From CAZKRL01 sp964555295 (GTDB taxonomy: Bacteria; Bacteroidota; Bacteroidia; Flavobacteriales_D; Sanyastnellaceae), in the NCBI GenBank assembly GCA_964555295.1, contig CAZKRL010000013.1, positions 1 to 61,696 on the forward strand: a DNA stretch of 61,696 bases, in the 5' to 3' direction. The stretch's first letter is position 1. Each line of letters opens with the position of its first letter. This document shows, one piece after another, positions 9,153 to 18,145 of this stretch. Made by a program: the position numbers and the translations under genes. Below the pieces are notes generated by a model that saw only the letters and a list, made by a program, of their open reading frames with translations, was not told the origin of the DNA and made no database searches.

Positions 9153-9601
9153 GCTACCCTTTCAACGTGAGAGTTTATTTTCTTTTGTGGGATGCAGATC
9201 GCAAACGATTGCTATTCTCAAGAGAGAAAATTGGCGATACGATGTATTTGAAATTTCCAGGGGGCGGACTTGAGCGCGGTGAAGGCACGAGAGATTGCGC
9301 GATACGTGAAGGCATGGAAGAACTTGGCGTTGATATCATACCGCTAGAACTATTGGGAATAACCGAAAATTTTGTACCGAGTCTTTTCAAAAACGGTGAG
9401 CAAATACTCGCCGTATATTATCTCGCTGCGTGCAATGATTATACTGCAATAACAGCTGCATCAAGTCCGGTGAATGATGATCACTACGAGGGTATGATAT
9501 GGTGTCAACCAGAGGTATTTGATCAGCTCCAATTAGAGCTTGCCTCAGATAAAATAATGCTGACAAAATTCTCTGCCGCGCTTAAAGACCGATACGCTTA
9601 A
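9149..9601 (+). CDS. Nudix hydrolase
   Basis: 150 residues with a full Nudix box at about residues 39-61: G-x5-E, then REGMEELGV as the REuxEExGu core. It hydrolyses a nucleoside diphosphate linked to some other group; the substrate cannot be predicted. The start overlaps the mnmD stop by 4 bp, so the two are co-translated. Its last 20 bp overlap the convergent gene ending at 9582. No signal peptide. Confidence 0.92.
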   Translation: MSYPFNVRVYFLLWDADRKRLLFSREKIGDTMYLKFPGGGLERGEGTRDCAIREGMEELGVDIIPLELLGITENFVPSLFKNGEQILAVYYLAACNDYTAITAASSPVNDDHYEGMIWCQPEVFDQLQLELASDKIMLTKFSAALKDRYA

Positions 9602-10157
9602 GCACGTGCTTCTCAACTTGTTCGCACAATTGCTCGGGATTCATGGTGCGCCACTTCAATTCATTGAGTTGACCGCCTGCCACAAAATACCGATCGAGCT
9701 GAGCTTGCGACATATCCTTAAGAACGTGCTCTCTGAAATTGAGCAAGGCGATCCAACCATCTGCATCCGTGACCTCTTCAAACCATTCATCGTAGTATGA
9801 ATCATCCGAAAAATGGAAATTCAAAACATTCTCTCCGATAAGGATGAATTTAGAAACTCCCTTAAACATCATGTCCTCGGCAATCTCGCGTTTCAAAAAC
9901 ATGATATCATTATAGAGTAAGTCATTCCATTCTCCTATAAACTCCATTACAGCGAAACCCTCAGAATAAGAAACATAGAGCACCTTCATGAATAGCGTTT
10001 GGCTGCCAAAGTCATCCCACTGCGGATGGATATAATGATTGTAAATCTTTTCAGAAAACTCAAACTCTGAATATTCGCGGCCATAAAATGGCGACTCAGG
10101 ATCTTCACTGGCAGTGTAGTATCCGCGCCAGTTGTAATAGGGCTCAATACTATGCAC
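9582..10157 (-). CDS. Conserved Bacteroidota protein of unknown function
   Basis: About 191 residues, rich in aromatic and acidic residues (HSIEPYYNWRGYYTASEDPE near the start, SDDSYYDEWFEEVTDADGW in the middle). I recall similar unnamed proteins next to murQ in this phylum but cannot name a domain. GTG at 10157 is preferred: it overlaps the murQ stop by 8 bp, as expected for a coupled operon, and the residues upstream of it look untranslated. No membrane segment. Probably cytosolic and co-expressed with murQ. Confidence 0.7.
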   Translation of the reverse strand: MHSIEPYYNWRGYYTASEDPESPFYGREYSEFEFSEKIYNHYIHPQWDDFGSQTLFMKVLYVSYSEGFAVMEFIGEWNDLLYNDIMFLKREIAEDMMFKGVSKFILIGENVLNFHFSDDSYYDEWFEEVTDADGWIALLNFREHVLKDMSQAQLDRYFVAGGQLNELKWRTMNPEQLCEQVEKHVLKRIGL

Positions 10158-10968
10158 CTTGTTGATTTTTAAAATGATCGACGGCCGAACGCACGCTACC
10201 ACATTGCAATAGCAATGCACGTGCTTCCTCCTCTCCGAGCCCTGTCGATTCCATAACCATGTGCGTACCTCTTTTTACCAATTTGTGATTCGACAACTGC
10301 ATATCCACCATCCTGTTCCCAACTACACGACCTATACGAATCATCGCCGCCGTGGTAATCATATTCAAAACCAACTTTTGAGCTGTTCCACTTTTCATAC
10401 GAGTACTCCCGGTGACAAACTCAGGACCCACATTCACCACTACCGGAAAATCTGCGTGGTCAATTATGGCAGCTCCAGGGTTGCAGGTTATACAACCCGT
10501 AGCGATGCCATTGGATCTGCATAATTCCAAAGCACCAATGACGTAAGGTGTGCGGCCGGAAGCAGCAATACCAATTACCACATCATCCGCATCCACACCA
10601 AAGGCCATCAGATCTTTCCATCCTTGCTCACGATCATCCTCTGCAAATTCAACAGGGTTTCTGATGGCTTTATCGCCACCTGCTATGATACCAATCACCA
10701 TATCGGGAGGCACACCATAGGTTGGCGGACATTCAGACGCGTCGAGAATACCCAGCCGTCCGCTCGTTCCCGCGCCGATATAAAAGAGCCGTCCCCCGGC
10801 TTCAAAAGCGCTTACAACACGTTCAACCAGAACCGTGATAGCAGGAATGGCTTCTTGCACAGCCAAGGGAACCCGCTGATCTTCGGCATTGATGCTAGAG
10901 AGAATCTGCAAGGCAGACATCTTCTCCAAATCATCGTGGTTGCTTGCAGCTTCGGTAACAGATAACAT
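10150..10968 (-). CDS. murQ: N-acetylmuramic acid 6-phosphate etherase MurQ
   Basis: 272 residues, one SIS domain. The signature GAGTSGRLGILDASECPPTYG region (residues about 65-85) and the later VTGSTRMKSGTAQKLVLNM segment are diagnostic. MurQ removes D-lactate from MurNAc-6-phosphate to give GlcNAc-6-phosphate in cell-wall recycling. The N-terminus (ASNHDDLEKMS) matches Bacteroidota homologues, so the ATG at 10968 is secure. It is the first gene of a leftward pair with the unknown gene at 9582. No MurNAc transporter or kinase is nearby. Confidence 0.95.
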   Translation of the reverse strand: MLSVTEAASNHDDLEKMSALQILSSINAEDQRVPLAVQEAIPAITVLVERVVSAFEAGGRLFYIGAGTSGRLGILDASECPPTYGVPPDMVIGIIAGGDKAIRNPVEFAEDDREQGWKDLMAFGVDADDVVIGIAASGRTPYVIGALELCRSNGIATGCITCNPGAAIIDHADFPVVVNVGPEFVTGSTRMKSGTAQKLVLNMITTAAMIRIGRVVGNRMVDMQLSNHKLVKRGTHMVMESTGLGEEEARALLLQCGSVRSAVDHFKNQQGA

Positions 10969-11145
10969 CGGGCTAAAATTAAAGTCGAAACCCGATACAT
11001 ATTCAAATGGGTAAGAATGATAAGGGAAGTGGTTTATTCAAGAATTATATAAAATTCAGGCAACCATCATAATTGCTTAACGTCTTTCTCATGGTTTCGC
11101 AGTTCCAGGACTGCGTTGGTTTCAAAATTTTCCTTGCAGGTTTAC

Positions 11146-11175
11146 AAAAAAAGGGCTCAACGAGAGTCCTTTTTT
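11146..11175 (-). terminator. Intrinsic terminator after the fused E1 gene
   Basis: The stem GGGCTC (11153-11158) pairs with GAGTCC (11164-11169), with one G-T pair, around AACGA. It is flanked by an A7 tract on the left and a T6 tract on the right. On the minus strand it becomes a hairpin followed by T7, about 60 bp downstream of the E1 stop at 11227. The same structure could also work on the plus strand. Confidence 0.75.
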
Positions 11176-11226
11176 CTTGTGCATATTCTTACTTACAAGA
11201 AGAGTGATCATAAATGGTATCGGCTC

Positions 11227-13608
11227 TTACTCCGCTGCCAATGCAAGAAACGCATCCAGGATATCCTCAGCGGATGGCTTGCTGAAATAATCACCATCGG
11301 TGCCGTATGCAGGCAGATGGGGCTTTGAGGCGAGCGTTTTGGGGGCTGCATCGAGATAACGGAAAATATTCTGGCGATTCAGCGCTTCGTCTAACATATA
11401 ACCCGTTGCACCGCCGGGTACATCTTCATCCACGAAAATGACTTTATTCGTTTTTTGAACCGAGGCGCCAATAATTCCGGTGAGATCAAAGGGCAATAAG
11501 GTGCGAACATCAATCACTTCCACCTCCACGCCCAAATCAGCCGCCATTGCCGCGGCCTGCAAGCATAAATGAAGAGTAGAACCATACGAAACCACAGTGA
11601 GGTCGTTGCCTTCGCGCAAAATTTCCGCTTCCCCCAAAGGAATTCGAAATTGACCTATGTTGGAAGGCATGGGCTCTTTTGATCGATAGCCGTTAAGACA
11701 TTCAACCACTAAGGCCGGCTCACCGCATTCGAGCAAGGTATTGTACATGCCAGCCGCTTGAGTCATATTGCGCGGCACACAAACGTGCATGCCTCTAACG
11801 CTATGGATAATAGCACCCATGGGACTTCCCGCATGCCAGACGCCTTCCAGCCGATGGCCGCGAGTAGAAATAATCAACGGTGCTTTTTGTCCGCCCGCCG
11901 ATCGATAACGCACCGTCGATAAATCGTCGCGCATGATCTGAAGAGCGTAGTACAAATAATCGAGGTACTGAATTTCTGCCACCGGACGCAGCCCGCGCAT
12001 AGCGAGACCAATGCCTTGGCCAATAATGGTGGCTTCGCGAATGCCGGTATCAGCAACTCGCAGTTCGCCGTGCTTATCCTGAAGCCCCTCGTAAGTTTGG
12101 TTTACCCCACCAATCTTCCCGACGTCTTCTCCAAAAATCATCAGCTCAGGGCGTCTGGTAAGATGGTAGTCCCAATTTTCACGAAGGATAATGCGACCGT
12201 CGACCATCTCAGGGTTATCGTCGTATTGAATCATGGACGGAGCAACTTCAAGCACAGAATCGGCTGCTGCGCTGTAGAGTCCATCGCTATACATTGCCTC
12301 GCATTTGCTGCGCAACGCCGCCATCCATACATCTAAATCCAAGACCTGCGGAGTATCGGTGAGCAATCTTCTCACCTTAGAAAAGGTTTGAAAAATATCC
12401 TTACGAATAGGATTAGAAACTTTTGCAAGTTGATGAGAAAGATCAGCAGCGACCGATGCATTGGATTGATCGATTGAGGCCGCCAACAATTTCTCGCAGG
12501 CCATTCTCACGTCAAGATCAATATCTGCTCGGTATGCAGCCCATGCGGCTTTCTGTTGGTCCTTCACCAGTGTCTTTGCTTCTTCCCTGATGTCATCAAG
12601 CTCTTTGGCAGAGGCGGCACCATCGCGCACGATGAACTGATACAATTGTTCAATGCAGTCATAGCGTTCGTACCATGACAACAACTCTTTGGACTTATAA
12701 CGTTCGTGCGAGCCGCTGGTACTGTGGCCTTGAGGTTGTGTTATTTCCTCCACATGCACCAAAACCGGAATGTGATTTTCACGGCAATATGTTACTGCAC
12801 GCTCATAGGTGGCAAGTAACTCCGGAAAATTCCATCCTTTGGCTTTGAAAATTTTTATCCCATTGGTGGTTGTGGTCTTTTCAAATCCGCTCAATGCCTC
12901 TGAAATGCTTTCCTTTACAGTCTGAAATTTCTTGGGCACACTGATGCCCCATCCATCATCCCAAACGCTCATGCACATAGGCACGCCCAAAACAGCGGCA
13001 GCATTCATGGTTTCCCAGAAAAGACCTTCAGAGGTTGATGCATCGCCGATGGTACCGAAAGCTACTTCATTGCCCTTTTTGCTGAAATGCGAATGTTGGT
13101 GAAGGGCAGTATTTTGACGGTAAATTTTAGACGCCTGGGCAAGGCCCAATAAACGCGGCATTTGTCCGGCCGTGGGCGATATATCCGCTGATGAGTTGCG
13201 CGCTTCCGTTAGATTTTTCCAACTTCCGTCGGTATTAATGAAGCGCGTAGCGAAATGGCCGCCCATCTGACGCCCACCGCTGGAGGGCTCGTGTGCGATG
13301 TCGGTATGCGCATAAAGCGCCGCAAAGTATTGTTGCACGGTGAGCTGTCCGACAGCCATCATAAACGTCTGATCACGATAGTAACCGCTTCTCCAGTCGC
13401 CCGGTTGAAATTGCTTGGCCATGGCAATCTGTGCCAGCTCTTTGCCATCGCCAAAAATGCCAAACTTTGCTTTGCCTGTGAGTACTTCCTTTCGCCCCAA
13501 AAGGGAGGCTTCACGCGAGATACAGGCCAGGCGGTAATCGTCGAGCAGACGCATTCTCAGCTTTTCTACCGTCACAATATGAGAGGGGGTTTCAAAACTT
13601 TCAGACAT
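11227..13608 (-). CDS. 2-oxo-acid dehydrogenase E1, fused alpha and beta subunits
   Basis: 793 residues joining an E1-alpha-like part (1 to about 400) and an E1-beta-like part (about 455-793: FGEDVGKIGG, IREATIIGQGIGLAMRG, the transketolase C-terminal VEVIDVRTLLPFDL). The thiamine-diphosphate motif starts with GDASTSEG at residues 188-195 and ends in WDDGWGISVP, where many E1 enzymes have NN. I believe this variant is typical of the Bacteroidota branched-chain or pyruvate E1 fusion. It decarboxylates a 2-oxo acid and passes the acyl group to a lipoyl E2 that is not in this window. It reads alone, with a terminator downstream. Substrate (branched-chain 2-oxo acids or pyruvate) is undecided. 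Confidence 0.93.
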   Translation of the reverse strand: MSESFETPSHIVTVEKLRMRLLDDYRLACISREASLLGRKEVLTGKAKFGIFGDGKELAQIAMAKQFQPGDWRSGYYRDQTFMMAVGQLTVQQYFAALYAHTDIAHEPSSGGRQMGGHFATRFINTDGSWKNLTEARNSSADISPTAGQMPRLLGLAQASKIYRQNTALHQHSHFSKKGNEVAFGTIGDASTSEGLFWETMNAAAVLGVPMCMSVWDDGWGISVPKKFQTVKESISEALSGFEKTTTTNGIKIFKAKGWNFPELLATYERAVTYCRENHIPVLVHVEEITQPQGHSTSGSHERYKSKELLSWYERYDCIEQLYQFIVRDGAASAKELDDIREEAKTLVKDQQKAAWAAYRADIDLDVRMACEKLLAASIDQSNASVAADLSHQLAKVSNPIRKDIFQTFSKVRRLLTDTPQVLDLDVWMAALRSKCEAMYSDGLYSAAADSVLEVAPSMIQYDDNPEMVDGRIILRENWDYHLTRRPELMIFGEDVGKIGGVNQTYEGLQDKHGELRVADTGIREATIIGQGIGLAMRGLRPVAEIQYLDYLYYALQIMRDDLSTVRYRSAGGQKAPLIISTRGHRLEGVWHAGSPMGAIIHSVRGMHVCVPRNMTQAAGMYNTLLECGEPALVVECLNGYRSKEPMPSNIGQFRIPLGEAEILREGNDLTVVSYGSTLHLCLQAAAMAADLGVEVEVIDVRTLLPFDLTGIIGASVQKTNKVIFVDEDVPGGATGYMLDEALNRQNIFRYLDAAPKTLASKPHLPAYGTDGDYFSKPSAEDILDAFLALAAE

Positions 13609-13724
13609 GGCGCGAAGGTAAGAGATTGTGCATCATAAGCACCAAACACGCGTTACCTCGAACAGAATTTTCACGCTGTTGTTTTCACCGGGCAATACTA
13701 AATTGCACACTTCAACTTATTGCT

Positions 13725-14609
13725 ATGCATCGCAAGACATTCCTCAAAAAAGCGCTTTTGACTGCAGGTGCGGTAACAGCCGGCACTGCTGTGGCCTACA
13801 CTCACAATGATATTGATGAGCTAGCGCCATTGCCCGACGACAAATCATTTGGTTTCAACCATCATCCCAACCCAAAAACCGTGAAAACAGCCAATACCAT
13901 ATTACACAAAGCGGATACCCGTGGTCGCGCCGATTACGGCTGGCTAAAAACGAATTACAGTTTTTCTTTCGCCAACTACTATAATCCTGAGCGAATGAAT
14001 TTCGGCGTTTTGCGCGTACTGAATGATGATTTCATAGCGGCTGCCATGGGTTTCAATACACACCCCCATGACAATATGGAAATCATAACCATACCTCTTG
14101 AAGGTGCCGTGGCTCACAAAGACAGCATGGGGAATGCAGGAACAATAAATGCCGGGGAGATTCAAGTAATGAGCGCGGGAACAGGGATTACTCACAGTGA
14201 GTTCAACCACCATAAAGACCAAGACCTGAGATTGCTGCAGATATGGGTATTTCCTAATAAACCAAATGTTACGCCTCGCTATGATCAGATCAAACTGCAG
14301 CCAGGCAAGAACAACTCGCTGCAGCAAATTTTATCACCGAGTTCAGACGATGATGGCGTATGGATTCATCAAAATGCATGGTTTCATCTTGGTACATTCG
14401 ATAAAGACATCACGGAAAATTATGTCATGAAAGACCCGTTGCATAACGGCGTGTATGTTTTTGTGATAGAAGGAGATGTTACAGTATCCGGTCAATCGCT
14501 CAATCGCCGCGATGGTTATGGCATCTGGAATACAGAGTCCATTGAAATAGTATCAAACACATCATCGCGTGTGCTGTTGATGGAAGTTCCGATGAATGTG
14601 CGATCATAA
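13725..14609 (+). CDS. Pirin-family cupin with signal-like N-terminus
   Basis: 294 residues. The pirin metal ligands are present: THPHDNMEI (two His) and GTGITHSEFNH (His and Glu). Full two-cupin length. Unusually, the protein opens with MHRKTFLKKALLTAGAVTAG, a basic stretch plus a hydrophobic, Ala-rich segment resembling a Tat signal, with RK in place of RR. This would put the protein outside the cytoplasm. Start ATG 13725 is chosen; the frame upstream to 13626 has no conserved content. Pirins bind Fe or Ni and some act as quercetin dioxygenases; the role here is unknown. Transcribed alone, divergent from the E1 gene. Confidence 0.88.
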   Translation: MHRKTFLKKALLTAGAVTAGTAVAYTHNDIDELAPLPDDKSFGFNHHPNPKTVKTANTILHKADTRGRADYGWLKTNYSFSFANYYNPERMNFGVLRVLNDDFIAAAMGFNTHPHDNMEIITIPLEGAVAHKDSMGNAGTINAGEIQVMSAGTGITHSEFNHHKDQDLRLLQIWVFPNKPNVTPRYDQIKLQPGKNNSLQQILSPSSDDDGVWIHQNAWFHLGTFDKDITENYVMKDPLHNGVYVFVIEGDVTVSGQSLNRRDGYGIWNTESIEIVSNTSSRVLLMEVPMNVRS

Positions 14610-14655
14610 CCACAGTGGACCTCAGTCAATCGGTTACCCTAACGGCACATTAAGT

Positions 14656-14663
14656 TAATTTTG
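14656..14663 (+). promoter_or_regulatory. TAnnTTTG -7 box of bshA, very close to ATG
   Basis: TAATTTTG matches the Bacteroidota -7 consensus exactly and ends 5 nt before the bshA ATG at 14669. A start of transcription at the usual distance would leave no 5' leader. A convincing -33 TTG is missing. Confidence 0.45.
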
Positions 14664-14668
14664 AACCG

Positions 14669-15811
14669 ATGAAACAGCTGCGTATTGGCATTGTGTGTTA
14701 TCCAACATTCGGGGGCAGTGGTGTCGTAGCAACAGAACTTGGTAAAGCACTTGCAGATAAGGGGCATGAGATTCATTTCATCACCTACAGTATGCCCGTG
14801 CGATTAGGGGAGCCCGCCGACAGAATACGCTATCATGAGGTCAGCGTGATCGAATATCCGCTGTTTCACTACCCGCCATACGAGTTGATTTTAGCCAGCA
14901 AACTGGTTGAGATAGTGAAGTATGAAAACCTTGACATTCTTCATGTTCACTACGCCATACCTCACGCGTCTGCTGCAATTACTGCAAAAAAAATATTAGC
15001 CGAGCAGGGCATAAATATTCCTGTGGTAACCACACTGCATGGAACTGATATCACACTGTTGGGCAAAGACATTTCTTTCGAGCCGGTGATTTCATATGCC
15101 ATCAACCAGAGTGATGCGGTGACAGCGGTTTCGCAGAGTTTGAAGAATGACACCTATAAACTATTTGGGGTAAATAAGGAGATCGATGTCATCCCGAATT
15201 TTTTGGGCGAAACCCATCACGACGAGCGAGCCATCCAAAAGCTCAGACTTGACATGGCTGATAACGATCAGAAGATAATCATGCACGTATCGAATTTCAG
15301 GCCTGTTAAGCGCATCACCGATATCATTGAAGTTTTCGCGAAAGTCAGGACGAAGATTAACTGCAAACTCGTGATGATTGGCGATGGTCCCGAGAGATCC
15401 CGAGCGGAATCGATGTGTCGAGAAAAGGGCATTCAGTGCGACGTTACCTTCACGGGCAATGTGCGAAATCCACTGGAGTGGTTACCAGCGGGCGACTTGT
15501 TCATATTGCCATCAGAAAGCGAGAGTTTCGGACTTGCGGCATTGGAAGCGATGGCAGCCGGCATGCCTGTAATTTCAACCAACACGGGTGGATTACCGGA
15601 GGTCAACCGACATGGAGTAACAGGAATGATGAGTGAAATGGGGGATATACAGGATATGGTCAACAACACCATTTTCATCCTTGAAAATGAGAGGCGATAT
15701 AAAAAATTCAGAGAGCATGCAATGAAACGTTCCTCTGATTTCAGCATCCATAAAATACTTCCTTCGTATGAGGATATTTATATGAAATCAATGACTCATA
15801 ACAATGGCTGA
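14669..15811 (+). CDS. bshA: N-acetyl-alpha-D-glucosaminyl L-malate synthase BshA
   Basis: 380 residues, GT4-type retaining glycosyltransferase. It opens with the family hallmark IGIVCYPTFGGSGVVATELG and continues with HVHYAIPHA, TLHGTDITLLG and the C-terminal nucleotide-sugar loop LPSESESFGLAALEAMAAG. BshA joins UDP-GlcNAc and L-malate, the first step of bacillithiol synthesis. bshB and bshC are not in the window. The last 8 bp overlap the next gene, suggesting a two-gene unit that ends at the terminator near 16395. Confidence 0.96.
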   Translation: MKQLRIGIVCYPTFGGSGVVATELGKALADKGHEIHFITYSMPVRLGEPADRIRYHEVSVIEYPLFHYPPYELILASKLVEIVKYENLDILHVHYAIPHASAAITAKKILAEQGINIPVVTTLHGTDITLLGKDISFEPVISYAINQSDAVTAVSQSLKNDTYKLFGVNKEIDVIPNFLGETHHDERAIQKLRLDMADNDQKIIMHVSNFRPVKRITDIIEVFAKVRTKINCKLVMIGDGPERSRAESMCREKGIQCDVTFTGNVRNPLEWLPAGDLFILPSESESFGLAALEAMAAGMPVISTNTGGLPEVNRHGVTGMMSEMGDIQDMVNNTIFILENERRYKKFREHAMKRSSDFSIHKILPSYEDIYMKSMTHNNG

Positions 15812-16382
15812 TTCGCAACCTCATTTCATCGGAAAACGAATTTTGGTAAAGAGGAATCGCCATGAGATTATCATTGAGATTTCGCAACGTGTGAAACGCT
15901 GGCAGGAAACGCTTATGCTGGTCTGGCTGATTGCATGGACCTTCTGTGGGGTTGTGTTTTTATATCATGCCTTCGCGGGTAGTAATCGTAGTGAACAGAT
16001 TTTTTTCATTATCTGTTCTTCAGCATTTCTTTTCTTTTTTGTGAGGATAGGAAAAGTGTTTTTATGGCGAATCAGTGGCAGGGAAATTATTTCCATGTCA
16101 AGGGGGAAAATGCAACTTCAGAATGCATTCGGAAGCTGGGGCAAGCGAGAGGTGTTTCTTTTTGAAAACATTTTCAAGTTGGGAATCATTAAACGAGATC
16201 CTACGTCTTTTTTAGGATTTTTGGACGAGAGCTTTTGGGTAATTGGAGGCGAGCGTGTAGGGTTCAGTTACGCGGGTCAAAAGATTAGATTGGGCAAACA
16301 ACTTTCGCCGAAAGATGCAGAGCTGTTGGTACGAGTTATAGAGAGTGGATTAAGGGAAATGAAATCGACCTCCGACAAATAA
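15804..16382 (+). CDS. Conserved membrane protein, unknown
   Basis: 192 residues. A basic N-terminus is followed by two hydrophobic helices at about 36-56 and 64-84, then a soluble C-terminal half that looks beta-rich (SRGKMQLQNAFGSWGKREVF). The arrangement resembles PH-like membrane proteins of unknown role. It overlaps bshA by 8 bp and is followed by a terminator, so it is translationally coupled to bacillithiol synthesis. Whether it takes part in that is unknown. Confidence 0.7.
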   Translation: MADSQPHFIGKRILVKRNRHEIIIEISQRVKRWQETLMLVWLIAWTFCGVVFLYHAFAGSNRSEQIFFIICSSAFLFFFVRIGKVFLWRISGREIISMSRGKMQLQNAFGSWGKREVFLFENIFKLGIIKRDPTSFLGFLDESFWVIGGERVGFSYAGQKIRLGKQLSPKDAELLVRVIESGLREMKSTSDK

Positions 16383-16394
16383 TCTCACCGAATC

Positions 16395-16420
16395 TACCCT
16401 TCGTCCAAAGGGTACTTTTT
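16395..16420 (+). terminator. Intrinsic terminator after bshA unit
   Basis: TACCCTT (16395-16401) and AAGGGTA (16408-16414) form a perfect 7-bp stem around a 6-nt loop, followed by C and T5. It lies 13 bp after the stop of the membrane protein gene. Confidence 0.7.
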
Positions 16421-16486
16421 GAAACCCGACTTTTTAGGCCCAGCGGTAGTAACCTGAATAACAAATACAGAAGTGATTCTCAACAT

Positions 16487-16494
16487 TACTTTTG
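16487..16494 (+). promoter_or_regulatory. TAnnTTTG -7 box of the peptide-binding lipoprotein gene
   Basis: TACTTTTG matches the consensus exactly and ends 4 nt before the ATG at 16499, the same geometry as at bshA. No clear -33 TTG is seen. Confidence 0.45.
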
Positions 16495-16498
16495 ACCG

Positions 16499-18145
16499 AT
16501 GATGAAGGTCGAAAAGACATGCTTGTTTCTTACCTACTTGGCGGTGACCTATCTCCATTTGGCCTGCTCCAGAAAACATCATAGCGACAATAAATCCGTC
16601 TTCTACTACAACGAAAGCAACGGCATCACTTCCCTTGATCCCGCATTCTCGCGCGACATTGAAGTGATGTGGGCGACCCATCAATTGTTTGATGGCCTTG
16701 TAGAGCTCGATGACAGCATGCAAGTCATTCCATGTATCGCTCATTCATGGGAAATCAGTGATGACGGGATGACCTATACCTTCCATCTGCGCGATTCGGT
16801 TTACTTTCATCCCTCACCATTATTCACGGATAGCACACACCGAAAAGTTGTGGCCAGTGATTTTGTATACACCTTCAACCGACTGCTCGACAAATCCCTT
16901 GCGAGTCCGGCCGTCTGGATTTTCAAATACGTAGATTTCAAAAATCACAGCGGCTTTGAAGCCATCAATGATTCAACCCTCAACATCTACCTGACACAGC
17001 CCTTTCAACCCTTTCTCGGAATTCTCGCAATGCAATATTGCAACGTTGTGCCACACGAGGTAGTTGATCATTATGGCCCAGATTTCCGCTCTCACCCTAT
17101 CGGTACGGGTCCTTTTCGCTTCGCTTTCTGGTACGAACAAGTGGCACTTGTCTTTCACAAATTCGATCATTAGTGGATGAAAGATGAAGCCGGAATACGC
17201 TTGCCTTATCTCGATGCGGTGAAGATTGATTTCATTCGTGATATGACGGTAGAATATCAAGGTCTGTTGCAAGGTACCTATGATTTCATGAGCGGCATTC
17301 ACCCTGCTTTCAAAGATGAGTTGCTCACGCCTGCCGGAGAACTTCAAGAGCGGTTCCAAACTCAAATCCATTTCCAGCGATCGCCCTTTATCAAAACTGA
17401 TTATATGGGATTTCAGATGGATGAAAAATTTGAAATCACCCGCAATTCACCCCTCATGAATAAAGCTGTTCGTCAGGCATTATCCATGGCCATCAACAAA
17501 AACGAATTGGTTCGCTATCTCAAAAACAACACTGTGTTTGCTGCTGAGCAAGGCTTTCTTCCGCCCGCCTTGAACCCCGCAGGAAAAAGCAAGTACTACT
17601 CATACAACCCCGAACGTGCGAGGCAATTATTAGATAGTGTTGGCTTTAAAAACAAACCTATTGACGTTACCATTACTGCCTCACCCGACTACACCGATCT
17701 GTTGGAATTCATTCAACATGCATGGGAAAAACTGGGAGTAACAACACACATACAGATTTTACAAGGACCTGCGCTGCGAGAGCAATCTGCCAACGGACAA
17801 CTTGCGATTTTCAGAAAATCGTGGCTTGCAGATTATGCCGACGCAGAAAATTTCCTGACGGTTTTTTATACCCCATCGTTTTGTCCGGCCGGCCCCAACT
17901 ACACCCACTTCTCCAACTCACGTTACGACTCATTGTATGTGTTATCACAACGCCTCACCGATGAAAGCGCAAGAAATGAGGCCTATGCAGAAATGAATGA
18001 TATTCTCATGGAAGCAGCCCCGGTAATACCCTTGTATTATGATCAGGTATCGCACTTCGTAAGAAATTGCATTCAGGATTTTCCGACCAATCCCGTAAAC
18101 ATGCTCGATCTTAGACGCGTCAAAAAAACGACTGATGAAAATTGA
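16499..18145 (+). pseudogene. Peptide/nickel ABC substrate-binding lipoprotein, in-frame TAG
   Basis: Two open stretches, 16499-17173 and 17177-18145, lie in the same frame and together make one family-5 extracellular solute-binding protein of about 548 residues. The first part has a lipoprotein signal with lipobox LHLAC (Cys23) and ends ...VFHKFDH. Then TAG at 17171-17173, then TGG and ATG continue as WMKDEAGIRLPYLDAV. Homologues have Tyr at the stop position (the N-P-x-Y-W stretch before DENG-RLPYLDAV), so one base change from TAT or TAC explains it. TAG is a normal stop elsewhere here (for example at 4346 and 19975), so a recoded codon is unlikely. Either a recent nonsense mutation, a sequencing error or low read-through. 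No permease or ATPase genes adjoin it. Confidence 0.88.

Noticed and set aside
17171..17173. TAG as a pyrrolysine or otherwise reassigned codon
   Set aside because: TAG ends intact genes in this window (for example at 4346-4348 and 19973-19975), and no pyl-type gene or structure was seen.
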